This document shows positions 56,220-63,740 of a DNA stretch of 64,000 bases, one piece after another. Under the pieces are notes generated by a model, which was given only the letters and a program-made list of their open reading frames with translations, was not told the origin of the DNA and did not search any database. Origin of the DNA: Aquipseudomonas alcaligenes NBRC 14159 (lineage in GTDB: Bacteria; Pseudomonadota; Gammaproteobacteria; Pseudomonadales; Pseudomonadaceae); NCBI RefSeq assembly GCF_000467105.1, contig NZ_BATI01000009.1:1-64000 (forward strand), read 5' to 3'. The translations under genes were made by a program, and so were the position numbers. Position 1 is the first letter of the stretch; the number at the start of each line of letters is the position of its first letter.

Positions 56220-56830
56220 GCCATCCCCACCTGAACATCTTCGACACCGAGACCACCGGTTTTCCCCTCTGGAAGGAGCCGAGCGACGACCCACGCCAGC
56301 CCCACCTGGTGGACATCGCCGCCCTGCTCTACAGCCCGACCGGCGAGCTGATCGACAGCTTCGAGACCATCATCCGCCCCGACGGCTGGGTGATCCCCGA
56401 CGAGGTGGCCGCCATCCACGGCATCACGACCGAGATGGCGATGGACCTGGGCATTCCCGAGGCCGACGCACTGGAGGGCTTCCTGGCCATCCACGAGCGC
56501 GCGGGCATGCGTGTCGCCCACAACTGCAGCTTCGACGACCGCATCCTGCGCATCGCCCTGATGCGCTACCGCGGAGTGGAAGCGGCAGACGCCTTCCGGG
56601 CGGGCGCCAGCTACTGCACCGCAATCAACTCGAAGCCGATCTGCCAGCTGCCGCCGACCGAAGCCATGCTGCGCTCGCGCTTCCGCAACCAGTTCAAGAC
56701 CCCGACCCTGGCAGAGGCCCACCAGCACCTGCTCGGCGAGGAGCTGGTCGGCGCCCACCGTGCCCGCACCGACACCGAAGGCTGTGCCCGCGTCTACTTC
56801 GCTCTGCAAGAACGCCTCGCCGCCGCGTAA
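56216..56830 (+). CDS. DnaQ-like 3'-5' exonuclease
   Basis: A 204-aa DEDDh exonuclease: Exo I FDTETTG (residues 9-15), Exo II HNCSFDDRI (about 101-109) and Exo III HRARTDTEG (about 182-190). Resembles the epsilon subunit type. Likely role is trimming 3' ends in phage recombination or repair. Confidence 0.9.
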   Translation: MSHPHLNIFDTETTGFPLWKEPSDDPRQPHLVDIAALLYSPTGELIDSFETIIRPDGWVIPDEVAAIHGITTEMAMDLGIPEADALEGFLAIHERAGMRVAHNCSFDDRILRIALMRYRGVEAADAFRAGASYCTAINSKPICQLPPTEAMLRSRFRNQFKTPTLAEAHQHLLGEELVGAHRARTDTEGCARVYFALQERLAAA

Positions 56831-56878
56831 CACCCGCCGCCCAAGGGCGGCCACCATTCCCCCCGCCTGGATCACCCT

Positions 56879-57706
56879 ATGACCGCCGCAGCCAAGCTGC
56901 TGCCCGGCCAAGACCCGGGCGCGCACCGTAAAAACCTGATCAAGCTGCTGGAGCAGGCCAGCCGGCGCCATCACCTCTGGGAGGTGTTCGGCGACTTCAT
57001 CGAGATGTCCGCCCTGGCCATGGCCAACAGCGTCGACCTGGCCCAGCGCGAAGAGCGCGAAGCCCGTTACATGCGGCTGATCAAGCGCTACGAGCCGGAC
57101 GAGGTGAGGCTGTTCCCCATGATGCTCGGCGAGCTGGTCTGCGCCCTGGAGTACGGACCCGACGACGTGCTCGGCAGGGTGTTCGGCGAGCTGGAGCTGG
57201 GCAACAGCGCCCGCGGCCAGTTCTTCACGCCCTACTCCGTGAGCGCCGCTATGGCCCGCCTGCTGGTCGGTGACGGCGCAGAGATACGCGAGCGCATCGA
57301 ACAGCGCGGCTTCATCCGCCTGAACGAGCCCGCGGCCGGCGCCGGCGCCATGGTCATCGCCATGACAGAGGCCATGCAGGACCGGCAGATCAACTACCAG
57401 CAGCACCTGCACGTCATCGCCCAGGACGTGGATTCTCGCGCCGTGCATATGGCCTACGTCCAGTTCAGCCTGCTGCACATCCCCGCCGTGGTGATCCTCG
57501 GCAACACCCTGGCCCTGGAAGAGCGCGAGCACTGGTACACCCCGGCCCATGTGATGGGTCTCTGGGGCCCGAAGCTGCGCCGCGGCTATGCCCTGGGCAG
57601 CGCCATGGACGAGCGCCCGGCCGACGCGCCGCCGGCGCCGGAACCCACCCCGATCTTCATCCCCCCGCTATCAGCCGCCCTGGGCGAGCAGATGGCCCTG
57701 TTCTGA
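56879..57706 (+). CDS. N6-DNA-methylase-like protein lacking the catalytic NPPY motif
   Basis: A 275-aa protein with the HsdM-type SAM-binding region: GQFFTPYSVSAAMARLLV, then motif I LNEPAAGAGAMVIAM and acidic motif II region HVIAQDVDSRAVHMAYVQ. At the place of motif IV, where (N/D)PP(Y/F) is expected, it has VVILGNTLALEEREHWYTP. So it binds SAM by pattern but may not methylate adenine. Possible decoy or regulator of host restriction-modification; unproven. Confidence 0.75.
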   Translation: MTAAAKLLPGQDPGAHRKNLIKLLEQASRRHHLWEVFGDFIEMSALAMANSVDLAQREEREARYMRLIKRYEPDEVRLFPMMLGELVCALEYGPDDVLGRVFGELELGNSARGQFFTPYSVSAAMARLLVGDGAEIRERIEQRGFIRLNEPAAGAGAMVIAMTEAMQDRQINYQQHLHVIAQDVDSRAVHMAYVQFSLLHIPAVVILGNTLALEEREHWYTPAHVMGLWGPKLRRGYALGSAMDERPADAPPAPEPTPIFIPPLSAALGEQMALF

Positions 57707-57713
57707 GGTACGC

Positions 57714-58166
57714 ATGATCAGCCAGCCAGACATCATCCGGCCGGAATCGCGCATTGTTGTCCAGTTCAGCTGCGGCGCCGCCTCGGCGGTAGCCGGCAAG
57801 CTGGCCTTGGCCCAGTACGGCGCCACACACGACGTCCAGTTCATCAACGCATTTCTTGCGAACGAGCACATCGACAACCGCCGCTTCCTGGCGGACTGCC
57901 AGACCTGGCTTAACCGCCAGATCACAGCAGAGGGCTGGACGCCGGCGCACGACGATCTCTACTGCGCCGCCGAGCTGCCCAGGGCGGCAGCGGCCTACAT
58001 CCTCAACGGTGCGAACGACGAGGCGCCAGCCATCTGGCCGTTCGCCTCCAAATGGTGGAAGCCGAGGGATGCCCGGTCCAACTATGTGCGAGCAGGCGCC
58101 CTGATACTTGCCGAGGTTGAGCGCTTGGATCGTGCAGCAGCAGCCAGCCAGGAGCAGCAGCCTTGA
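57714..58166 (+). CDS. Chimeric protein: truncated PP-loop (PAPS reductase-like) N-terminus fused to a phage domain
   Basis: A 150-aa protein. Residues about 12-65 look like the first beta-alpha units of a PP-loop ATPase (RIVVQFSCGAASAVAGKLAL in place of SGGKDS), then abruptly comes a different phage domain (GWTPAHDDLYCAAELPRAAAAYIL ... WPFASKWWKPRDARSNYVRAGALILAEVERLDRA). The latter usually occurs as its own small protein. The fusion lacks the rest of the reductase fold. Confidence 0.65.
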   Translation: MISQPDIIRPESRIVVQFSCGAASAVAGKLALAQYGATHDVQFINAFLANEHIDNRRFLADCQTWLNRQITAEGWTPAHDDLYCAAELPRAAAAYILNGANDEAPAIWPFASKWWKPRDARSNYVRAGALILAEVERLDRAAAASQEQQP

Positions 58167-58372
58167 GTCGAATCAAGAAGCCCCGCTGCCCGGCCTGTAA
58201 CCTCCGCGACTGCCCTGGATGGCAGCCAGGCGATCCAGTTCACGAGTACCGCGGCAAAGGCAGCTGGTACCTGGGCTGCCACTGCGAGGGATGCTCGCGT
58301 GCCCGGCAGGAGTCCGGCGGCTTCATCGGTGCGCTTGCCGAGGCGCTCAGCCCCCCGCGCCAACCCTCATAA
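58163..58372 (+). CDS. Small zinc-finger-like protein
   Basis: A 69-aa protein with CPACNLRDC and CHCEGC, two Cys knuckles that could bind zinc. The TTG start overlaps the previous stop (TTGA) and follows AGGAG. Function unknown. Confidence 0.55.
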   Translation: MSRIKKPRCPACNLRDCPGWQPGDPVHEYRGKGSWYLGCHCEGCSRARQESGGFIGALAEALSPPRQPS

Positions 58373-58424
58373 CACCTTCCCTTTCCACCAAGCTGCCGGC
58401 GCCGCCCGGCGGTAAGGATTCCCT

Positions 58425-58877
58425 ATGTCCGAAAACCCGACCCACCACACCTGCACCGACTGCTTCTACACCTGGGAGCACGGCCGCGATGGCAGCCACA
58501 GCTGCGTGCAGCGCCTGAAGGCCCGTATCTCGCTGCTGGCCGCCGCCCTGCGGGAGAACCACGAATGGCACCAGCAGCACGACGAGCACGGTGGTTACCC
58601 TGACTCGGCGCTGGAGGCCACCAACACCAACGCCCTGATCGGCGCCGCAGCCGAGTGGAAGCTGCCCTGCGAGGTCCGTTTGCCGGGAGGGATGACCATC
58701 GGCAAGGGCTGCAGCCTCAACACCCTGCTGCTGGCAATGCGCCGGCGCGAAGGTGGCCAGCCGTGGCAGGTCAGCTTCGACGAACCGATCCCGATAGACA
58801 GGGGACTGCAGCGACTCCTGCAGCCGCTGCCGGAGCAGCCGCTGGGCATCGATAGCGAGGGTGGCAGCCATGACTAA
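58425..58877 (+). CDS. Hypothetical early phage protein
   Basis: A 150-aa protein with a Cys/His N-terminus (HHTCTDCFYTWEHGRDGSHSC) that could bind zinc, followed by VRLPGGMTIGKGCSLNTLLLAMRRR. Not recognised. Overlaps the next small gene by 8 bases. Confidence 0.6.
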   Translation: MSENPTHHTCTDCFYTWEHGRDGSHSCVQRLKARISLLAAALRENHEWHQQHDEHGGYPDSALEATNTNALIGAAAEWKLPCEVRLPGGMTIGKGCSLNTLLLAMRRREGGQPWQVSFDEPIPIDRGLQRLLQPLPEQPLGIDSEGGSHD

Positions 58878-59037
58878 GGCGAAGCCCTGCAAACTTGGCA
58901 AGCGTCACAAGTGGGAATTTGCCCACAACCGGATCACCCAGAGCGGCGGACCGCGAACCATCCGAATTAGCAAGCGAGGCGTCTACCGCTGCGCATGCGG
59001 AGAAACCAAACTTGGGGCTCCCGACCATGAAGATTGA
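58870..59037 (+). CDS. 55-aa basic zinc-ribbon-like protein
   Basis: MTKAKPCKLGKRHKWEFAHN at the start and VYRCACGETKLG at the end give a CxxxxxH/CxC pattern. Overlaps both neighbours, so translated from the same message. Function unknown. Confidence 0.5.
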   Translation: MTKAKPCKLGKRHKWEFAHNRITQSGGPRTIRISKRGVYRCACGETKLGAPDHED

Positions 59038-59614
59038 GCAGACCCAGATCACCAAGCTGCTGATCAGCGACCTGATGGGCGAACCGTACAAGCTGGATCC
59101 GGTGACCGTCATTCTCGAAGACTTCGAGCCAGGCAAAGGCAGGATCATCATCGAGTGCTACGGCAAGTCCTGGTCTGCCGGCTGGAGTGCTATGAGCGGT
59201 CGGACCGTTGCCCAGTTCGTCAGCGATTGTGGCGATGAATACATCATCGGCTGCATGACCAGTGTCTCCCGGCAGATGTTCAGCCCGAAGGAGCTGGTGA
59301 AGCTCGCCCGCAGGGCAATCATTGATCGGCGGCGTCGACGCGGACTGTACTGGGAGTACGGCGAGGCCCTGGAGCGCGACGAAGCTCGAGCGCTGTACGA
59401 CCAGGCGGAAGAGCTTCGTTACATGGAGAACATCAACGATGGGCGCGCCCATAACGAGATGCTCACCAGCTTGTTTGGCCAGGAGTGGTGGCACATGGTG
59501 GACGGCGAAGCGGTCGAGCCGAACCCGAGCTACCTCTACCTGCAGCGCATCGTGCTGGCAGTGCAGGCAGGACTTGTCCAGGCAGGCCTCGCCCAGGGCA
59601 AGGTGGCAGCATGA
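59027..59614 (+). CDS. Hypothetical early phage protein
   Basis: A 195-aa protein. MKIEQTQITKLLISDLMGEPYKLDPVTVILEDFEPGKGRIIIECYGKSW is a widespread phage N-terminus. The C-terminal half is helical (RRRRGLYWEYGEALERDEARALYDQAEELRYM). Starts inside the previous small gene. Function unknown. Confidence 0.65.
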   Translation: MKIEQTQITKLLISDLMGEPYKLDPVTVILEDFEPGKGRIIIECYGKSWSAGWSAMSGRTVAQFVSDCGDEYIIGCMTSVSRQMFSPKELVKLARRAIIDRRRRRGLYWEYGEALERDEARALYDQAEELRYMENINDGRAHNEMLTSLFGQEWWHMVDGEAVEPNPSYLYLQRIVLAVQAGLVQAGLAQGKVAA

Positions 59615-59715
59615 ACGCCCCCACATACTGCCGCACCACCGGCGACCGAATCGGGCGCTGCACCTGCCTCCGGTGCAGTCCGCCCGCTCCACCTGAGCCA
59701 CCAGCTGGGCCCTAA
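59611..59715 (+). CDS. 34-aa Cys-rich peptide
   Basis: ATG overlaps the upstream stop (ATGA). Pattern CRTTGDRIGRCTCLRC, then a Pro tail. Could bind zinc. Too short for certainty. Confidence 0.45.
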   Translation: MNAPTYCRTTGDRIGRCTCLRCSPPAPPEPPAGP

Positions 59716-59783
59716 CCGGGCCTCGCAGTCCACCTTCCCCACCGCCAACATTCACTGCCGGCCGAGCCGGCGGAGGTGCCCTT

Positions 59784-60119
59784 ATGTCTGCAGTAGAGAC
59801 CGTGCAACCTCTGGACAAACTGTCCGAGAAGCAAATGGCCGAGCGCCTCGGCACGACCGCCCGAGCCCTCGAAGCCCGCCGCTCCCGGGGCCAGATACCC
59901 GAAGGGGTCTGGCGAAAGATCGGCAGCCGCATTTGGTACAGCGTCAGGAGATACGACGATTGGCAAGAAAGCCTATGGGCCTCCCCCGAGGCGTCGAATT
60001 ACGGGGCGAAACCCTGCGTATCCGCTTCAACTGGAACGGCAAACGCTGCTCAGAAACCCTCGTCTACCCCGCGACGCAAACGGGCATCGCAAACGCCGCC
60101 CGTCTACGCGATCAGGTAG
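59784..60119 (+). CDS. Excisionase/AlpA-like DNA-binding protein
   Basis: A 111-aa protein. Residues 12-62 form a winged-helix of the excisionase kind (LSEKQMAERLGTTARALEARRSRGQIPEGVWRKIGSRIWYSVRRYDDW). The remaining 50 residues overlap the integrase start in another frame and look unstructured. GGAGG lies 7 bases before the ATG. It should set the direction of integrase recombination. Confidence 0.8.
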   Translation: MSAVETVQPLDKLSEKQMAERLGTTARALEARRSRGQIPEGVWRKIGSRIWYSVRRYDDWQESLWASPEASNYGAKPCVSASTGTANAAQKPSSTPRRKRASQTPPVYAIR

Positions 60120-61147
60120 TCCAGATGATCAAGCTCGGGGTCTTCAACGAACTGAAGTACTCCGAGCTGTTCCCCAATTCTCCCAATGCAATATCGAGCG
60201 TCTCCCGCGGGTTTGGTCAGTACGCCCAGGTCTGGCTCGACAGCAGATCCATCTCCGAGGGCACCCGAGACAACTATGTGTCAGTGCTCAACGTCTGGTG
60301 GATGCCTTACCTGGCGACGACTCCGCTGCAGAGCATGACGCCGGCCTTCATGCGCGAGCTGGTCGTCCAGATTCCCTGGACATCGGACGGCGTGAAGGCC
60401 AATGCGATGTCGAAGCTGAGCACCATCCTGGACTCGGCGCTCGCTGACGGCCTGATCACGGCGAACCCCATGGAGGGCCTGGACATTCCGGAACGCACAG
60501 AGGCCAAGGTCGACCCGTTCACCCAGGCCGAAGCCGACCAGATCATCGCCAAGCTGTACGCCACCGAGCACTGGCCGAGCCAGATATACGCAGCGTTCTT
60601 CGAGTTCGCTTTCTACTCGGGTATGCGGCTCGGTGAAATAGCGGCGCTGCGCTGGGAAGAGGTCAACATCGAGAAGCGGATGGTGCACGTCTGTCGGACT
60701 GTCGCGAAGAAGCAGGTAGTGGAGCGCACCAAGACCAAGAAGAGCCGGTACGTACTACTCAATGACCGCGCCCTGCATGCGCTGCAGGTCGCCAAGGCCT
60801 ATGCAGAGCGGCGCGCCAAGGGGAAAGGCAGAGTGACCGAGTTCCCCTACTGCTTCCCCCCGAGCAAGGGCGCGGAGTTCATCCAGCAGACGAGTGACCT
60901 GCACCATCAGTGGCGACCGACACTAAAGGCGCTGGGTATTCGCTACCGACCCCCGTACAATGCGCGCCACACCTACGCAACCATGTGTCTGATGGCTGGC
61001 ATGATGCCCGCATTCATCGCCAAGCAGCTCGGCCATTCGATTCAGATCCTGCTGACTCGATACGCGCGCTGGCTGGATGGAGCAAGCGACTGGGCAGAGA
61101 TGGAAAAACTAACTTTTGCCCCAAAAGTGCCCCAGACCGAAACGTAA
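59960..61147 (+). CDS. int: Tyrosine-recombinase integrase
   Basis: A 395-aa integrase. N-terminal arm-binding domain (RGVELRGETLRIRFNWNGKRCSETL), core-binding domain, then the catalytic domain with Arg223 (SGMRLGE), the box II region PYNARHTYATM (Arg336, His337), His359 (LGHS) and nucleophile Tyr368 (TRYARW). TTG 59960 is preferred because AGGAG lies 9 bases upstream; ATG 59975 is an alternative. It sits 28 bases from attR and overlaps the Xis gene by 160 bases. Confidence 0.92.
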   Translation: MARKPMGLPRGVELRGETLRIRFNWNGKRCSETLVYPATQTGIANAARLRDQVVQMIKLGVFNELKYSELFPNSPNAISSVSRGFGQYAQVWLDSRSISEGTRDNYVSVLNVWWMPYLATTPLQSMTPAFMRELVVQIPWTSDGVKANAMSKLSTILDSALADGLITANPMEGLDIPERTEAKVDPFTQAEADQIIAKLYATEHWPSQIYAAFFEFAFYSGMRLGEIAALRWEEVNIEKRMVHVCRTVAKKQVVERTKTKKSRYVLLNDRALHALQVAKAYAERRAKGKGRVTEFPYCFPPSKGAEFIQQTSDLHHQWRPTLKALGIRYRPPYNARHTYATMCLMAGMMPAFIAKQLGHSIQILLTRYARWLDGASDWAEMEKLTFAPKVPQTET

Positions 61148-61175
61148 ACCTTTGAAACCCGCGAGATAGAGCCTC

Positions 61176-61205
61176 TTGATTTCCACCGCCAATATCACCA
61201 TGCAA
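61176..61205. other. attR of the prophage
   Basis: Phage-supplied copy of the first ten ybiT codons. It differs from attL at four bases, three silent and one in the start codon (TTG for GTG). Shared blocks TCCACCGCCAA (61182-61192) and ATCACCATGCA (61194-61204). Confidence 0.85.
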
Positions 61206-62762
61206 TTCGGTGCCAAGCCGCTGTTCGAGAATGTTTCCGTCAAATTCAACAACGGCAACCGCTATGGCCTGATCGGCGCCAACGGCTGCGGCAAGTCGAC
61301 CTTCATGAAAATCCTCGGCGGCGATCTGGAGCCTTCCGGCGGCCAGGTGATGCTGGAGCCGAACGTGCGCCTGGGCAAGCTGCGCCAGGACCAGTTCGCC
61401 TATGAAGAATTCACCGTGATCGACACCGTGATCATGGGCCACGAGGAGCTGTACAAGGTCAAAGCCGAGCGCGACCGCATCTACTCGCTGCCGGAAATGA
61501 GCGAAGAAGACGGCATGAAGGTCGGCGAACTGGAAGGCGAGTTCGCCGAGATGGACGGCTACACCGCCGAATCCCGCGCCGGCGAGCTGCTGCTGGGCCT
61601 GGGCATTCCGCTGGAACAGCACTTCGGCCCGATGAGCGAAGTCGCTCCGGGTTGGAAGCTGCGCGTGCTGCTGGCCCAGGCGCTGTTCTCCGATCCGGAA
61701 GTGCTGCTGCTGGACGAGCCGACCAACCACCTGGATATCAACACCATCCGCTGGTTGGAAAACATCCTCACGGCGCGTAACAGCACCATGATCATCATTT
61801 CCCACGACCGTCACTTCCTCAACTCGGTCTGCACCCACATGGCCGACCTGGACTACGGCGAGCTGCGTCTGTTCCCGGGCAACTATGACGAGTACATGAC
61901 CGCCGCCACCCAGTCGCGCGAGCAGCTGCTGGCCGACAACGCCAAGAAGAAGGCGCAGATCGCCGAGCTGCAGACCTTCGTCAGCCGCTTCTCGGCCAAC
62001 GCCTCCAAGGCCAAGCAGGCCACTTCGCGCGCCAAGCAGATCGACAAGATCCAGCTGGCCGAGGTCAAACCGTCCAGCCGCGTCAGCCCGTTCATCCGCT
62101 TCGACCAGAACAAGAAGCTGCACCGCCAGGCCGTGACCATCGAGAAGCTGTCCAAGGCCTTCGACGACAAGGTGCTGTTCAAGAACTTCAGCTTCCAGGT
62201 CGAGGCCGGCGAGCGCGTGGCCATCATCGGCCCCAACGGCATCGGCAAGACCACCCTGCTGCGCACCCTGGTCGGCGAGCTGCAACCAGATGCCGGTGAA
62301 GTGAAGTGGACCGAGAGCGCCGAGGTCGGCTACTACGCCCAGGACCACGCCCACGACTTCGAGGACGACGTCAGCCTGTTCGACTGGATGGGCCAGTGGA
62401 CCCAGGGCGAGCAGACCATCCGCGGTACTCTGGGGCGCATGCTGTTCAGCAACGACGAGATCCAGAAGTCGGTCAAGGTGATTTCCGGTGGTGAACAGGG
62501 CCGCATGCTGTTCGGCAAGCTGATCCTGCAGAAACCCAACGTGCTGGTGATGGACGAACCGACCAACCACCTCGACATGGAATCCATCGAGGCGCTCAAC
62601 CTGGCGCTGGAGAACTACCCGGGCACGCTGATCTTCGTCAGCCACGACCGCGAGTTCGTCGGCTCCCTGGCCACCCGCATCATCGAGCTCTCGGAGAATG
62701 GCGTGACCGACTTCAGCGGCACCTACGACGACTACCTGCGCAGCCAGGGCATCATCGTTTGA
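61176..62762 (+). CDS. ybiT: ABC-F family ATPase YbiT, 5' end rebuilt by the prophage
   Basis: A 528-aa tandem ABC protein without membrane segments, highly like E. coli YbiT. First ATPase: GANGCGKST (about 34-42), signature [15 protein letters not shown], Walker [13 protein letters not shown]. Linker with [26 protein letters not shown]. Second ATPase: GPNGIGKTT, signature ISGGEQGR, Walker [17 protein letters not shown] proteins act at the ribosomal E site. The start codon TTG and codons 2-10 come from the prophage; expression must now start from phage DNA or read-through from the integrase operon. Confidence 0.93.
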   Translation: MISTANITMQFGAKPLFENVSVKFNNGNRYGLIGANGCGKSTFMKILGGDLEPSGGQVMLEPNVRLGKLRQDQFAYEEFTVIDTVIMGHEELYKVKAERDRIYSLPEMSEEDGMKVGELEGEFAEMDGYTAESRAGELLLGLGIPLEQHFGPMSEVAPGWKLRVLLAQALFSDPEVLLLDEPTNHLDINTIRWLENILTARNSTMIIISHDRHFLNSVCTHMADLDYGELRLFPGNYDEYMTAATQSREQLLADNAKKKAQIAELQTFVSRFSANASKAKQATSRAKQIDKIQLAEVKPSSRVSPFIRFDQNKKLHRQAVTIEKLSKAFDDKVLFKNFSFQVEAGERVAIIGPNGIGKTTLLRTLVGELQPDAGEVKWTESAEVGYYAQDHAHDFEDDVSLFDWMGQWTQGEQTIRGTLGRMLFSNDEIQKSVKVISGGEQGRMLFGKLILQKPNVLVMDEPTNHLDMESIEALNLALENYPGTLIFVSHDREFVGSLATRIIELSENGVTDFSGTYDDYLRSQGIIV

Positions 62763-62780
62763 CGCCTGCCACGCAACGAA

Positions 62781-62806
62781 AAAGCCCCGCCAATGCGGGG
62801 CTTTTT
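62781..62806 (+). terminator. Terminator of ybiT
   Basis: AAAGCCCCGC-CAAT-GCGGGGCTTTTT: strong rho-independent terminator, usable in both directions. Confidence 0.93.
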
Positions 62807-62817
62807 CATCTACGGGC

Positions 62818-63324
62818 TCAGACGCGGCCGAGGTAGTCCATCTTGCCGATGTCCAGGCCATTGTGGCGCAGGATGGCGTAGGCGGTGGTGATATGGAAAT
62901 AGAAGTTGGGCAGCACGAAGTGCAGCAGGTAGTCCTCGCCCTTGAACTTCAGCTCGGCACCGGGAAACTTGAGCACCACTTCGCGCCCTTCCCCGCTGTC
63001 GATCTGCGCCGGCGTCAGGCTGTTGACGAATTCCAGGGTCTTGGCGATGCGCGCCTGCAGCTCGGCGAAGCTGCTTTCGCTGTCGGCGAAGCTCGGCACC
63101 TCGACCCCGGCCAGGCGCGCCGCGCAACCTTTCACGGCATCGCTGGCAATCTGGATCTGCCGGGTCAACGGGTGCATATCCGGCGCCAGGCGGGCGTTGA
63201 GCAGTACGGCAGGGTCGATCTTCCTGGCTTCCGCGTAGGCGGCGGCCTTGTCGAGGATGGCCGACAGGTTGCCGAACATGCGCACGAACACGGGAACGGA
63301 GGCCTGGTACAGAGACAGCGACAT
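62818..63324 (-). CDS. DUF1993 family protein
   Basis: A 168-aa protein: SLSLYQASVPVFVRMFGNLSAILDKAAAYAEARKIDPAVLL at the start, RLAPDMHPLTRQIQIASDAVKG in the middle and FVLPNFYFHITTAYAILRHNG at the end are the DUF1993 pattern. A helical bundle related to DinB-like folds; function unknown. ATG 63324 has AGGAG 7 bases upstream. Confidence 0.88.
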   Translation of the reverse strand: MSLSLYQASVPVFVRMFGNLSAILDKAAAYAEARKIDPAVLLNARLAPDMHPLTRQIQIASDAVKGCAARLAGVEVPSFADSESSFAELQARIAKTLEFVNSLTPAQIDSGEGREVVLKFPGAELKFKGEDYLLHFVLPNFYFHITTAYAILRHNGLDIGKMDYLGRV

Positions 63325-63401
63325 GGGGTGACTCCTTGGCAGTGAAAGGGGCAAGACTCTGCTAGGTTAGCCGCAACAGCCAACAGGGAGGTGAAACAGT
63401 G

Positions 63402-63740
63402 ATGACGCCACAACAGGTAGCCGACTTTTGCCTGCAGTTGCCTGGGGCGCGCGAGGACTACAAATGGGGCGGCGTGCGGGTGTTCTCGGTGGCCGGCAAT
63501 AAGATGTTCGCCCTGCTCAGCGAGGGCCTGGCGTTCAAGGTGGCGCCGGAGCTGTTCCTCGGCATGGTCGACCGCCCGGGCATCCGCCCCGCACCCTATC
63601 TGGCCCGCGCCCACTGGGTGAGCATGAACGAGCCATTCCCGCTGGGTGAGGCCGAACTGCAGGAGCTGCTGACCCGCGCCCACCAGCTGGTGGTGCGCAG
63701 GCTGCCAAAGATTCGCCAGGTGGGGTTGCTGCTCGACTAG
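63402..63740 (+). CDS. MmcQ/YjbR family protein
   Basis: A 112-aa protein with the YjbR layout: VADFCLQLPGAREDYKWGGVRVFSVAGNKMFALLSEG, FKVAPELF, then HWVSMNEPFPLGEAELQELLTRAHQLVVRRLPK. Proposed DNA-binding double-wing fold; function not established. GGGAGG is upstream; a GTG directly precedes the ATG. Confidence 0.88.
   Translation: MTPQQVADFCLQLPGAREDYKWGGVRVFSVAGNKMFALLSEGLAFKVAPELFLGMVDRPGIRPAPYLARAHWVSMNEPFPLGEAELQELLTRAHQLVVRRLPKIRQVGLLLD

Larger units (their letters stand above)
7753..61205. mobile_element. Complete-looking podovirus-type prophage inserted in ybiT
   Basis: Bounded by two near-copies of the first ten codons of ybiT (7753-7782 and 61176-61205). It contains integrase, Xis, cI/Cro, O/P replication, recombination, terminase, portal, scaffold, coat, tail and lysis genes. 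There is no tape measure, sheath or tail tube gene, so a short-tailed (podovirus) particle is inferred. Lysis and structural genes run leftward from 40529 to 10158; early genes diverge at 48.0-49.4 kb. One phage gene (yfbU-like) is broken by an ISL3 element. All other key genes appear intact, so it may be inducible. Confidence 0.93.

Noticed and set aside
7753..61205. Siphovirus or myovirus assignment
   Set aside because: A lambda J-like tip protein is present, but no tape measure, tail tube or sheath gene; portal, nozzle and internal proteins fit a short-tailed particle better.
61014..62861. 615-codon minus-strand frame across ybiT
   Set aside because: Antisense of a strongly conserved ABC-F gene; composition is that of a shadow frame.
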